From: Hymenoscyphus infarciens
Lineage: Eukaryota; Ascomycota; Leotiomycetes; Helotiales; Helotiaceae
NCBI GenBank assembly: GCA_001414345.1
Contig: LLCB01000477.1
Coordinates: forward strand, 1 to 31,708
Direction: 5' to 3'
Length of the DNA: 31,708 bases
The notes under the pieces were generated by a model that worked only from the letters and a program-made list of their open reading frames with translations, was not told where the DNA came from and did no database searches. Below are positions 1-10,901 of the stretch, piece after piece (the stretch's first letter is position 1; each line of letters starts with the position of its first letter). The position numbers and the translations under genes are program-made.

Positions 1-1225
1 AGAATAGATTATTTAATAAGAATAGCTTAATTAATATAAATATCTCTAATCTAAGTAGTATAACTACTTAGAATAGCTTATTTAATAAAAATATCTCTAA
101 TCTAAGTAGTATAACTACTTAGAATAGCTTATTTAATAAAAATATCTCTAATCTAAGTAATATAACTACTTAGAATAGATTATTTTATATAAATATCTCT
201 AATCTAAGTAGTATAACTACTTAGAATAGCTTATTTAATATAAGCTTTCTAATCTAAGTAGTATAACTACTTAGAATAGATTATTTAATAAGAATAGCTT
301 ATTTAATATAAATATCTCTAATCTAAGTAGTATAACTACTTAGAATAGATTATTTAATAAGAATATCTCTAATCTAGGTAGTATAACTACTTAGAATAGA
401 TTATTTAATAATAATAGCTTATTTAATATAAATATCTCTAATCTAAGTAGTATAACTACTTAGAATAGATTATTTAATAAGAATATCTCTAATCTAGGTA
501 GTATAACTACTTAGAATAGATTATTTAATAAGAATATCTCTAATCTAGGTAGTATAACTACTTAGAATAGATTATTTAATAAGAATATCTTATTTAATAT
601 AAATATCTCTAATCTAAGTAGTATAACTACTTAGAATAGATTATTTAATATAAACTTTCTAATCTAATTAGTATAACTACTTAGAATAGATTATTTAATA
701 AGAATATCTCTAATCTAAGTAGTATAACTACTTAGAATAGCTTATTTAATAAAAATATCTCTAATCTAAGTAATATAACTACTTAGAATAGATTATTTTA
801 TATAAATATCTCTAATCTAAGTAGTATAACTACTTAGAATAGCTTATTTAATATAAGCTTTCTAATCTAAGTAGTATAACTACTTAGAATAGCTTATTTA
901 ATAAGAACTCTTTATTCTTAGTAATACTACTTAGAATAGATTATTTAATATAAACTTTCTTCTCTAAGTAGTTATACTAATTAGAATAGATTATTTAATA
1001 AGAATTCTTTATTCTAAGTAGTTATACTACTTAGTATAACTTATATAATATAAAAACCTTTATCCTAAGTAGTTATACCTCTTTAAATAGTTTATTTAAT
1101 ATAAAACTTTCTAATCTAAGTAGTATAACTACTTAGAATAGCTTATTTAATAAAAACTCTCTAATCTAAAGAGTAATATTACTTAGAATAATTACTTTTA
1201 TAAAAACTATTTAGTTTTAAGTTAT
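1..1225 (+). repeat. Tandem array 1 of a ~50-bp palindrome-cored satellite
   Basis: About 22 head-to-tail units of roughly 50 bp, some stretched to about 68 bp. Each unit has three parts: an AT-rich linker (aatagattatttaata or aatagcttatttaata, sometimes doubled), a short bridge (aatatctctaat), and a core reading CTAAGTAGT-ata-ACTACTTAG. The core is a perfect 9-bp inverted repeat with a 3-nt centre. Units from 1 to about 890 are very alike. Those from about 900 to 1225 are increasingly diverged, with broken cores near 920, 1067 and 1168, so the array fades inwards. CA and TG appear to be absent. No reading frame or promoter is apparent. The window begins inside the array, so its true outer edge is not seen. 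Confidence 0.95.
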
Positions 1226-1607
1226 TATACTATTAAATATAGGTTCTTTAAGCTATTTTTTATATTAAAGTAGATACTTAAAGTATAAGGGAGTAAGACG
1301 TATTTAGCTCTAGGTAAGTTCTACTACTAATAATAGATAGATTTAGAAGATATACTAAGATATATATACGAAGGCGGTAAAGTACTAGAACTAGATTATC
1401 TATTTAACACTTACTACTTTATTCTTAATTTAATAATCTAGCCCCCTTAGAACCTTCCTCCTTTATCCCTTCTACGCTTCCTTATAATTATTTTTTAGAT
1501 AAGCTATAATACTACTAAGTTATTATAAAAACACCTCTATTACTAAACATTGAAATACTCCTTATACTATATTTCTATAATACCTACCTCTACCCTCTAA
1601 TAACACC
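1226..1607. other. RIP-saturated AT-rich DNA, no gene seen
   Basis: This stretch between the first array and the first ghost frame carries TAA/TAG stops in every frame and almost no CA or TG. A slightly C-rich patch lies at about 1440-1480. No RNA gene, repeat or motif could be supported. Confidence 0.6.
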
Positions 1608-2130
1608 TAGGCACTTAGTCTTAGTATATATAAGATATCTATTATACCTCTAAGGCTATTTAGTAATAAATCTCTTAATAATAAGGTACTTAAATATAGT
1701 ATAGAACGCTTTATCTTCTAAGAGAATTCTATAGCCTAGTTTTATATCCTATATAAGGATATTTAAGAAATAGATCTCTAACGCCTCTCTATTATCTATT
1801 TTAGCCTTCTAAAAGATAACTCTCTATATACTATTAATAGAATGTCTCTTATTTCTATTATTTAAAAATAATAGGTCGACTTAAGCTATTCTTATTTTAC
1901 TAAAATCTAATATATCTAAACCGAAATTAGCTTTTTAATAAATATAAGAGAGTTAGATATACTCTTTAGTTATTAAAAACTACTTAATAAACTTAGGTTT
2001 ATAAACCTAGAATATAATAAAACTATTTATAGTCTTCTTAAGGTAAAGGTTTAGTATAGGCTTAAGAACTAGAAATCCTGTTTATAATTAGTTAGTCCCT
2101 CTCTTTCTCTACTTTTTTAATATATACTAA
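1608..2130 (+). pseudogene. RIP-ruined ORF remnant, unknown family
   Basis: In the phase starting at 1608, about 172 codons carry roughly 14 stops, all TAA or TAG, against about 35 in one alternative phase. The conceptual product is rich in Leu, Ile, Ser and Tyr with regular charged residues, and includes runs such as INIRELDILFSY and RFINLEYNKTIYSLLKVK, which look like globular protein rather than noise. There is no credible start codon, since ATG is almost abolished. Signal in this phase ends near 2130, and a stronger ghost frame begins at 2206 in another phase. The two could be exons of one gene split by an intron, a frameshifted gene, or separate genes. No family was recognised. Confidence 0.4.
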
Positions 2131-2205
2131 ATTCTTATCTAAGAACTAGTATTCTATTATTATCTAAACCCTCTTACCTTATATCTAAGATATAATTTTT
2201 CTTAG

Positions 2206-4500
2206 GCCTACTAGTTTACTAAAGATAAAAACTCCTTTAATAAGAAAGAGTATAAAGTATTCTATAATATAGAACTTATTCTTCGTTCTAATATATATAT
2301 AATAACTCCTATATAACTTAAGGAGTTCTAGTAATATATAGAACTTAGTATAGTAAGAAAAGATATATAGTAGTAGTATTATAAGAAGGCTAATAGAGTA
2401 GACCTGTCTTATAGAGAGGTAGTTGTTAATAATACTATATATAATATAGTTTTTAATAAGGTTAATAGTATAGACTATAGTTTATCTAGCCTATTATCTC
2501 CCTTAGTAAGTAGTAAGTTATATATAGCCTTTCTTATAGCTAAGTTTCTAACTTTCTTAGATTATAAAGCAGGTTCTTATAAGTAGAGCTATTCTTTATC
2601 TATAGATAATACTCTAATAGAGTCTAGTAAGAAGATAAAGATTACTAACTTAATATATTTATAAAAGCTAGGCGTTAGAGTTAGGTATTAGAGATAGAGT
2701 TAGAGTTAGGTGAAATTAATATTAAGGAGGTAGTCTAGTATCGGTTATTAGTATTAGTTATATTTATTTATTATAGTATTATTAGATACGCCTTATATAT
2801 TTTTTCTTTATAGTTTTAGCTTAGTACTATAGAATCTTAATACTAAAATATAGTTTAGAAATATAGTAACGTTCTAGTAGATATAAACGTGTCTCTTTAC
2901 TTTATATACTACTACTAAGTCTAAGGCACTTTATAAGTGTAGCTATTCTAATAGATTTATAAGAGTAGTAGGTTTAAGGTTTAGTTACCTAAAGAGGCTA
3001 AATTAATAGTACTCTAAGGAAATTGTCTTAGAAGTCTAAAATACTACCTATTCTTATAAATATATTTAAGAGAAGTAATAGCTAATTAATAAGTTTAAAG
3101 AGATAGAGTAAGTTATATATTATAAGAAAGACCTAAAAGAGGAGCTAAAAAAGTATAATAGTTTAAGTTTAGTTATATTTATAGAAGCTTACTTAATTAA
3201 ATTATTTATAATCTATATATTAAATTTAACGTACGATTCCTCTTAACTATACTTTTATAGCTAATTAGAAACTTATTATCTACTAAGAAGTTCCTAATAT
3301 AAATAGTATATAACTTATAATTAGAGAAAAAAGTAAGAACTCTATAAAAACATTCTATTATATAGAAAACTTATATAATACTAGAAAAGAAGGGTATTAA
3401 TATAAGAATTTCTTCTATTCTAAGCTTATATATATACTAGAAAGCTATACTAAGAACTTAGAAGTTATTAAGGTTAGTATAATAAGATCTTACCTTATTA
3501 CGTAATACCTATACTCTTCTTATTATACTAGCTTATTTAGTAATACTAAAAGCTTAATAGTATCTAGAGGTAGTTACTACTATAGTACTTAAAACCCTCT
3601 TATAACCTATATAAGTATTATACTATTAGTAGACTTAAGTAAAAGTTAAAAGAATAATTAACTTTAGTAATTTATCCTTCTATTCCTTTACTATAAGTAA
3701 TTTTAATATAGGTTTTAAGATTTTATAATAACTACTCTTTAAGTAAAGATTAAAGGTATATTAGTATACTACTTAAAGAACGTTATTAATATATATACTA
3801 GTAAAGTATATAAGAGAAAGGTTCTTTTTAACATAGCTTAAAGACTTATTAATTATACTATATATCTACTAAGATATATCTAACTACTTTTCTAATATTA
3901 TATCTAGGCTAGCTAGGAATTTATTATTATAATTAATAGATAAAGGAGGAGAAAATTATTAGGAGCAGTGGTTTATACTATCTAGTATATCTATAAATAG
4001 ATTATTATTAATATTAAATAGAGTATTATTTATTATACTATAACTAGGTAAGGTTTAACTACTAATAGTTAAGCTTAGTATAAGAGGGAATTAAGATACT
4101 AAATTTAAGGTCTATAAGGCGGTTAGAGTAGCTAAATTAGTATATTATAAATAGATTAAGCTATCTAAAAAGTTAGTATCTTATAAAGTATTAGTTAAAT
4201 TAGTATCTTAGTAATAGGTTATAGTAGACGTTAAATCGGTAGTATATATAGAGGTTTATAAAACTATTAAGAAGTTAGTAGTCTAAGAAATAATAAGAGT
4301 AGCTATTAAATTAGTAGTAGGAGAAGTTAGAGAAGTTATAAACTTAGTAATTTATATTATTATAGCTATAGTAATTAGAGGCATTATATAGGAGCCCTAT
4401 AAGTAGAAAGGGAGTAAGTTAGTAATAATTCTATAGATATATAATACTAACCTATTTATATATATCAATTCTTTTATATCTAAGCTCTATAGTTTATTAA
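2206..4500 (+). pseudogene. Long RIP-ruined ORF, possibly 700+ codons, coiled-coil tail
   Basis: One phase (codons starting at 2206, 2641, 3001, 3124) reads as protein-like sequence for over 2 kb, interrupted only by TAA/TAG. It includes an open run of about 69 codons at roughly 2395-2600, which is unlikely by chance at the local stop density. Landmarks in the conceptual product are a Lys/Glu-rich helix near 3060-3160 (FKEIEQ, DLKEELKKYN after reading stops as Gln), Tyr-rich helical stretches at 3240-3900, and a Gln/Glu/Lys/Leu heptad-like tail near 4290-4400 (EKLEKLQT). The size and coiled-coil tail would suit a transposon-encoded or nuclear protein, but no catalytic motif was identified and the family is unknown. 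The start is not definable because ATG codons are erased. The 3' limit is uncertain, because two phases look plausible between 4300 and 4980. Confidence 0.5.
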
Positions 4501-4979
4501 AGTTAATCTTTTATAAGCTAAGTAGGCCTTAAGCTAGGTATTATAATATAGAGGGAGCTTTCTATAAAACTAGTCTATAATAATACTTTTAATTAAGTAA
4601 GTCTAGATTATTAGACTCTACTTATAAGAAATAGTATAAGAGCTATATACTATAATAAAGATACTTGTAGAAAAGTAATAATAATAATAAGAGTGTTTTA
4701 GAGAGGATTATAAGAGTAACTAGAATAATATAATTAGATAATTTATAGTAGAGTTAAGGTAGTAAGAGGTCTATATAAGGTCTGTAGAATAGAGAGCTTA
4801 GGCGAACTATTATATAACTATATACTACTCCTACTACTACCCCGCTAACTGGTACCTCTCTAAAAATACTACTTTCCTACCTTATTACTAGTATACTAAT
4901 AATATCTACCTTATTAATTAGCGTTAGTATTAATTAAGCTTATATATTATATAACCTTTACTTAGTAAGTTTACTAATA

Positions 4980-6215
4980 TACTTAGAAAATTAAATACTT
5001 ACTTTTCTAGTAATAAATTAACTTAAGTATATTAAAAAAGACCTAGTAAAGTATTAGTACTAGGTACTAGATAATCGCAATAATATTTACTATAGTCTAG
5101 AAGCCCTAGATATATATAAAATTAATAAAACTCTTTAGAGTAAAGCTATTAAAAGCAACGAGGATAAAGAAGATAGTACTCTTATTTTATACTTTATAAT
5201 TCCTCTTATAAACTTATAACCTACTAGCTACTAATATAAGTATATTAAGAATATAATAGATTAAGCTTTAAAGGTAATAAGTAAACAAATAACTAAGAAG
5301 AGTAAGGTAAATTCTACTTAGAAAGCTTTTTATTAATTTATACCTCTTAAGAGTAAAATTAAAACCTAGATAGCTATTCTATTTTACTAGCTCTTATTAG
5401 ACTAATAAAGACTACTTATATTAGAGAACCTATCTTTACTAGATAACGTCTTATTATATAACCCTACTAGTATATTAATTCTTAAACTTACTTAAGGCTT
5501 TATTATATACTATAATATAGAATACTAAGGTACGATATTTAAGGCTATTATTAAAAGTAAGTTATACTTAACTTAGTCTACTATCTCTTAAAGTAATAAT
5601 ATTATAGTTACTATATATATTAATAAAATTAGAGAATTAACGTAGTTTAAAAATTAAATATATAACTTAACTATCTAAGGATTACTTAAAGCTAAGCTTA
5701 TTAGTTCGTTTAGATTATTAACTAACTAAGTAGTAAAGTAGTATACCTTTACTAATCTTAATAATAATTAGTATTAGAAAGTAGAGGTATAAACTAAACT
5801 TCTTAATTTTAGTAATTAAAAGGTTAAAGAAGAAGAAACGCTTTAATAGATACCTTAGAATAAGCTATAAGAGGAGACTTAGTAGAAGCCTTAGAGAGAG
5901 CTATAGGAGAAGCTATAAGAGGAGCTATAGAAGGAGACTTAGTAAGGTATATATAAGCTTCTAGATTCTATTTAAAATTAACCTAAAAATTATAACTCTT
6001 AGAGTAATAACTAGCTTATAAATAGTAATAAGCCTTCTAAAGAGGATAAGAAGTATATTAGAAAGGATATTAAGAATAAGAGTAAGTCTATTAAGAGAAA
6101 ATTAGACGTTATATTAGCTAAGGACGTTTATCTTAATATTATTACTTAACTTAATATTTAAGGTAATACTTTTAATAATAATTAATAAAATATAATAATT
6201 TTAAAACTTTTTACT
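4980..6215 (+). pseudogene. RIP-ruined ORF with Gln/Glu/Leu repeat segment
   Basis: The phase through 5046 reads on to about 6215, roughly 410 codons, with TAA/TAG as the only interruptions. The first half looks globular (for example ENLSLLDNVLLYNPTSILIL near 5420-5480). From about 5843 to 5945 a short degenerate tandem repeat (aagctataagaggagac-like) encodes Glu-Lys-Leu-Gln units, as in a coiled coil, if stops are read as Gln. A Lys/Ser/Asp-rich basic stretch follows at 6035-6110. It lies just downstream of the 2206-4500 frame and may be its continuation after an intron or frameshift, or a second ORF of the same element. No family was recognised, and no start or stop can be assigned with confidence. 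Confidence 0.45.
5843..5945 (+). repeat. Short degenerate tandem repeat inside the ghost ORF
   Basis: Six or so imperfect copies of an element like 'agctataagaggaga' or 'agccttagagagagct', spaced 15-18 bp, lie in the coding phase of the surrounding ghost frame. Period lengths are multiples of three, which suits expansion within a coding sequence before RIP. Confidence 0.6.
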
Positions 6216-7081
6216 TAAAAGGATAAGTAAGTTACTCTTAATTAATAAAAATTTAAGAGTATATTCTATTTAGGTTTTATTAAAAGTATAGTAAAGCTAA
6301 TAGTTTTCTCTTAGACTCTTAAACTGTTTTAAAAACAACTTCTATACCTCTTATATCTTTAAGTCTTTTACTAGATAAGCTATATATATCTAGTTATATT
6401 ATAAAAGTAAAAGTAATATCTTTACCTCCTATATCTCTATATCTTCTATAATATAAGCTCTATAAATCTAGTTATATTATAAAAGTAAAAGCAATATCCT
6501 TACCTCTTATATCTTTAAGTCTCTAATAAGATAAGTACTATAAATCTAGTTTTTATTTTAATAAATTATTATTCCTACTATATACATCTTTCTAAATTCT
6601 AAGTTAGCGCCCTACTATGAATTTCGGTTTTAGTCTAGCATCTAGATCTCTCTATATACCTTCTTATTCTTATAAGCATCTAAGTTAGCTATTTAGTAAA
6701 AAGAATATACGCCTTCTATTCTAAGCTACTATTAGAATACCTATCTATAATAATAGTATAAATAACTTTTAGCTTAGTATAAGCCTAATTATTCTTCTCT
6801 AATATACTAATTCTAGCCTTACTAGTACTAGCTATAGTAGAAGAAGTATAGCTAATAGCTTTAAGAATAGTAGAACTACTTAGGACTTAACTAAGTAAAA
6901 TTCCTTACTTCTTAGTCTTAAATATACTAAAATAATAAATTATAAAGCTAGAAATTAGAGTTTTAATATACTTTAAAGCTCTAAGACTTATATTAATTAA
7001 AATATATATTCTAAGACTATAGCTATACTTTATAGCTTTAAGGATATAAGTATAGCTAAAGATAGACGTTTACGTTAAAGC
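6216..7081. other. RIP-saturated interval with a 78-bp repeat, no gene supported
   Basis: Apart from the 78-bp tandem repeat at its left end, this stretch has stops in all frames. A few CA dinucleotides survive near 6627-6690, making it marginally less mutated than its neighbours. A minus-strand origin for 6590-6720 was considered but no convincing frame was found. Confidence 0.4.
6347..6550. repeat. 78-bp tandem repeat, about 2.6 copies
   Basis: The motif 'cctcttatatctttaagtct' begins at 6347 and 6503, with a diverged form at 6425. 'ctagttatattataaaag' occurs at 6390 and 6468, and a truncated copy begins at 6546. Spacing is 78 bp throughout. The copies differ mostly at C/T positions (for example aagtaatatc versus aagcaatatc), as expected if RIP hit them after duplication. 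No function is apparent. Confidence 0.8.
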
Positions 7082-7654
7082 TCTTATAATATACTTTATT
7101 CTTCTAATAGTAATAGTATTCTAACTTAAGATAAAGATACTAGTATTTTTACTAATAAAGACAAACTCGAAAACTAAAAACTAGTATAGAAGCTTAAAAA
7201 ATATTAATAGAAGTAATTATAGGAAAAGAGAGTTATTCTACTAGAGATCTAAGTACTAGATATAAATATACTTATCTTTAGTTTTAAATCTATAACTAAA
7301 ATTATTATAAGAGCGTCTTATACTAATAAGATATAGTTTTCTTTATAAATAGCTCTTATAAAATAAGAATAGAAATCATTTCTAAGAGTAGTTTTAAGTA
7401 AGGAAATCTTACTTATTAATAGTATCTTTATTAAACTTTTATATTCTACTAGTAAGGAATTTTATTATAAGATAGATAAGTTTATAAGAATTTTTATATT
7501 AAAAGGTAGGGTAGGAGAGAGAGAGATTTCTTATTATCTTAGTTTATTAATTAATAAACTTTTTAGGTAAAGGCTTATAGTAAGATTTACTAGAGAGTAT
7601 ATCTTAACTCTAATTAAGCTTATAATCTTAATTAACCTCTATTATATAAAAAGA
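7082..7654 (+). pseudogene. RIP-ruined ORF with N-terminal coiled coil
   Basis: In the phase starting at 7082 the product begins Ser/Asn-rich, passes through a Lys/Gln/Glu/Leu stretch at about 7165-7240 that would be a coiled coil with stops read as Gln, and then runs without any stop for about 65 codons (about 7373-7567). That open run is longer than expected at the local stop density. A coiled coil followed by a compact helical domain recalls fungal LTR-element Gag proteins, but this rests on layout alone. No zinc knuckle or other diagnostic motif is seen downstream, so the identity remains open. Confidence 0.4.
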
Positions 7655-9179
7655 TAATTAAATAATTACTCTTACTTCTTATTTTAGATAGTATAAAGAA
7701 TTATATTCCTAAATTAGTAATAACTCCTTTATAAAGATCTAAAAAAAGTCTATATTAAATATAAGACTTTTAAAATAATTAGAGAACTAGGCACTTTATA
7801 TAATAGTTATATTAGAAGTTAAAAGAACATATTATATAGTATCTAGTAAATAAAGCTTATATTAATTATTATATATACTATCTATAATCCCTATCTCTTA
7901 AAGTAATATTATAGCTATCTACCTCTATAAGTATTTTATTATATAGCCTTTAATATTAACGCTTATATTCTACTACTTATATATATAACCTCTTTAATAC
8001 TCCTCTACTATATAGATAATATCTTTAATTATTATTATCTAGCTCTAGCTTAGCTATAATAGTTTCTCTCTTTTAGGTTTAGCAAAGTTTCTTAGCCTAG
8101 TAAGGTTTCTTATTATCTTAAAGTATTTATAAAAGGACTTCTAGGTCTTCCTCCTCTAACTAATAGTACTTTCTTTTAAGACTACTAATATAAGTCTTAA
8201 AAAACAATTAGCTAAGTTCTAAAAAGGTAGAAATATAAACTTATATTAATCTTACTAATAGCCTTACTTGCTTTTAAGTCTACTATCTTAAGAAAACTCT
8301 TTATCTAGAAAAGATAAGCTAAAGTATAAAAGTAAAGAAGTTAGATATATAGCTTAAAAAGTATTCTTAATTTATACTTATTTCTCTACCTTCTTCTATT
8401 ACTTAACCTTTATATCTATCTCTTTTATATTAGCTTTCTTAGTTATAAGAAGGTCGGTATTAGCCTTATAGTACGTAGTAATACTTTTAAGCTTAAGGAA
8501 CTTATAAATAAACTTAGTATACTTTTAGAAAGCTTTTAAAGTATTCTTTTATTAGTAGAGAGGGAAGTATTATATAAGGATACTTAATTTATAGCTATTA
8601 ATAATAATAATATAGCCTAGTATCTTATTAGCAAGGTCTTTTTAGGTAGTACTACTTAAGATATTATTAGAATTATTAGAAGACTTAGTAGTAGCTATAC
8701 TATTAGAGTAATTAGTATAATATAATTAAAAGATATAATTATAAATAACTTATTTAAAGTTTATTTTAAGATAGACGATAGCTTTACTTAAAACGGGATT
8801 AAGGTTTATAAGATAGTAATAAGAGACCTAGATAGTAGTATAAGAAGAATAAAAGTTTAAAGTATAGTTATAAAGTTAAGAGTATAATTAAGAGTAGAAA
8901 GTTAAGGTTATATATTAAAAGGTAATAGGAGTAAATAGCCTATTAATCACCTACGTAACCGAACTAAGATAGGCCGCAAAAAGTACTAATAAGCTTTATA
9001 TATATACTAAACACTATAGAAACTCCTTCTAAGTCTAAGTTATTAGCTAGATTTATATATCTTATTTAAAAACTTACTATAGCTAGTAATAATAAGTAAT
9101 AAGCTAGTTATATACTAGCTATATCCTTAATACTTAGCTAAATCTATTAATATATCTAAATACTATAAAACCTTATTAG
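7655..9179. other. RIP-saturated interval, no gene supported
   Basis: About 1.5 kb with dense TAA/TAG in all frames and almost no CA/TG. The motif tatatagataatatc at about 8009-8024 superficially resembles a mutated reverse-transcriptase Y-x-D-D box, but no flanking RT motifs were found. Nothing else could be supported. Confidence 0.5.
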
Positions 9180-9720
9180 AACTTAGTTTTAGCTAGCTAT
9201 ATTTATCTTTAAAAACAGTTTAAACTATAGTTAGTAAGCTATTTTTTAATTCTAAAGTTATTTAAAAAACTATTTACTTACTATCTTTATTTAAAACCTA
9301 GCTCTAGTTCCTATAATCCTCTTCTTCTTAAAATATAAACTAGAATATAGGAGATCTATTTTCCTCTAGTTCTCTAGATACTCTAAGGTTTATAGATTCT
9401 CTAGCATCCCCTAGCTTATAATATAAGCTATATAATACTATACACCTAGATAGACTTTAGTCTTAATAAGTAGAAGATAAGTTATATTATATTACTAGAT
9501 ATCTAATACTAAAGAGCTCCTCTATAAGGTTATATTTTATATTCTACTTCTAAAATAAGTATACTTTCTTAGGTCTAGATAAATACTAAAAGTTATATTA
9601 AATTTTTTCTAGCTAGACTGTTTCTAGCTAGAATGTTTCTAGCTAGACTGTTTTAGGCTAGACTGTTTCTAGTTAGGTCTTCTTAAGCTCTATATTTTTA
9701 GGCTAGAGAGGATAAATAAG
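9180..9720 (+). pseudogene. Possible RIP-ruined ORF ending in a pentapeptide repeat
   Basis: One phase through 9180-9720 gives a Leu/Ile/Tyr-rich conceptual product whose stops are all TAA/TAG, and which runs in phase through the 15-bp minisatellite at 9606-9680 as repeats of F-L-A-R-L/M. Because 15 is a multiple of three, the repeat stays open, which could create the appearance of coding. No family was recognised. It could be pure coincidence of composition. Confidence 0.25.
9606..9680 (+). repeat. 15-bp minisatellite, five copies, TG retained
   Basis: Five units of 15 bp on the pattern TTTCTAGCTAGACTG begin at 9606, 9621, 9636, 9651 and 9666. Units 1 and 3 are identical, unit 2 differs by one base, and units 4 and 5 are diverged. 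The TpG step at the unit junctions survives in at least four units, which is remarkable where TpG is almost eliminated. Confidence 0.9.
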
Positions 9721-10901
9721 GTCTCTCTTATAAATATAGTAGAGGGTTAATTATATTACTAAACGTTATACTAAACAACCTTTCTATTAAGTTAATAGAC
9801 TATTAATAATATATTCTTATTATTAGCTAGATAAGGTATTAAAGTCTTAGTATATTTTCTTCTACTAAATAACTATTTTTCTATCTTAAGTAGAGTCTAA
9901 TTATAAGTTTATTAATTTATCTTATTTAATTTTATCTTTATTTAAATAAAAAAATCTTTAAAGTTTTATTACCTATTCTTTTACTTAAATAAAGTTATTA
10001 ATTTTATTCTAGTAAAGGTAAATAAAATTAGAATATAAACGTATTAGTATAGAGTAACTAACTTAGAGGTCCTTATATAATGTTTTAATTTTTTATAGGT
10101 TACTTTAACGCCCTTTCTTAATAATATTATACTAGTATATATATATAATAATAATTTATTATATTTATAAAAGGAGGTAATATTATGTTTTCGTTCTTAT
10201 TTTATTTTAGTTAAAACTATTAATTTAAAGCTTTTTCTACTTTAATTCTAATATTATAGTATTCTATTAGACTAATCTTTACTTAAAAACTAATATAAGT
10301 CGATTCTTTTCTTCTACTAGAATAGTTTCTAAGCTAGTAGATAACGTAGTATCTATATAGGCTTTTCTTAAATATATTATAAGCTTTTAGTATATTATAG
10401 GTATTTACTATTATATATAATTAGAAGAGGAAGGTAAGGTTATAAGAGTGTTTTTAATTATAGAGGTAATAACTAGTAGGAACTATAAGTTATATAAGTA
10501 AATACTAGAGGTTATAAATTTATAAAAATAAGGTAGAAAGTTAAGTAAGAACAAAAGAAGAAGATAGAGAAAGAGAGAGAGACTAGGTATAAGTTAAGTT
10601 TACTTATATCTAGGTTATACTACTAGAGTCTTATACTACTAGAATTAAATAAGCTTTATATAAGAGAATATAATTATAGAATAGTATATAGATTCTAGTA
10701 TAAAAATAATAATATTTTATAATAATAGTTATAATCTAGCTAGATATAAGACTAAGAATTAATAATAAAAAAAGAATAATTAATTTAAATAAATAAATAG
10801 TTATAAAAAAAGTAAATAAGAAGATAAATATATATTTTATTAGATAAAGTCTACTAAAATAATATAAAATAGAGTATAAATAGAAAATACTAATTCTAAA
10901 T
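9721..10901. other. RIP-saturated interval before array 2, no gene seen
   Basis: AT-rich sequence with stops in all frames. A purine-rich stretch at about 10540-10590 (aagaacaaaagaagaagatagagaaag-like) is low complexity. No RNA gene or repeat of note could be supported. Confidence 0.5.

Noticed and set aside
1..1225. Telomeric repeat
   Set aside because: No TTAGGG/CCCTAA-type short repeat is present. The unit is about 50 bp and occurs internally as well.
4480..4560. Possible CCHC zinc knuckle in the phase-0 reading (FYKLSRP.ARYYN)
   Set aside because: Two of the putative Cys positions read TTT and CTA, which RIP cannot produce from TGT/TGC, so the motif cannot be restored by the known mutation type.
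8009..8024. Sequence resembling a RIP-mutated Y-x-D-D reverse-transcriptase box
   Set aside because: No other RT motif lies in phase on either side. A short AT-rich match is expected by chance.
9721..10901. Purine-rich stretch near 10540-10590 as a coding or regulatory element
   Set aside because: Low complexity with stops in all frames and no motif.
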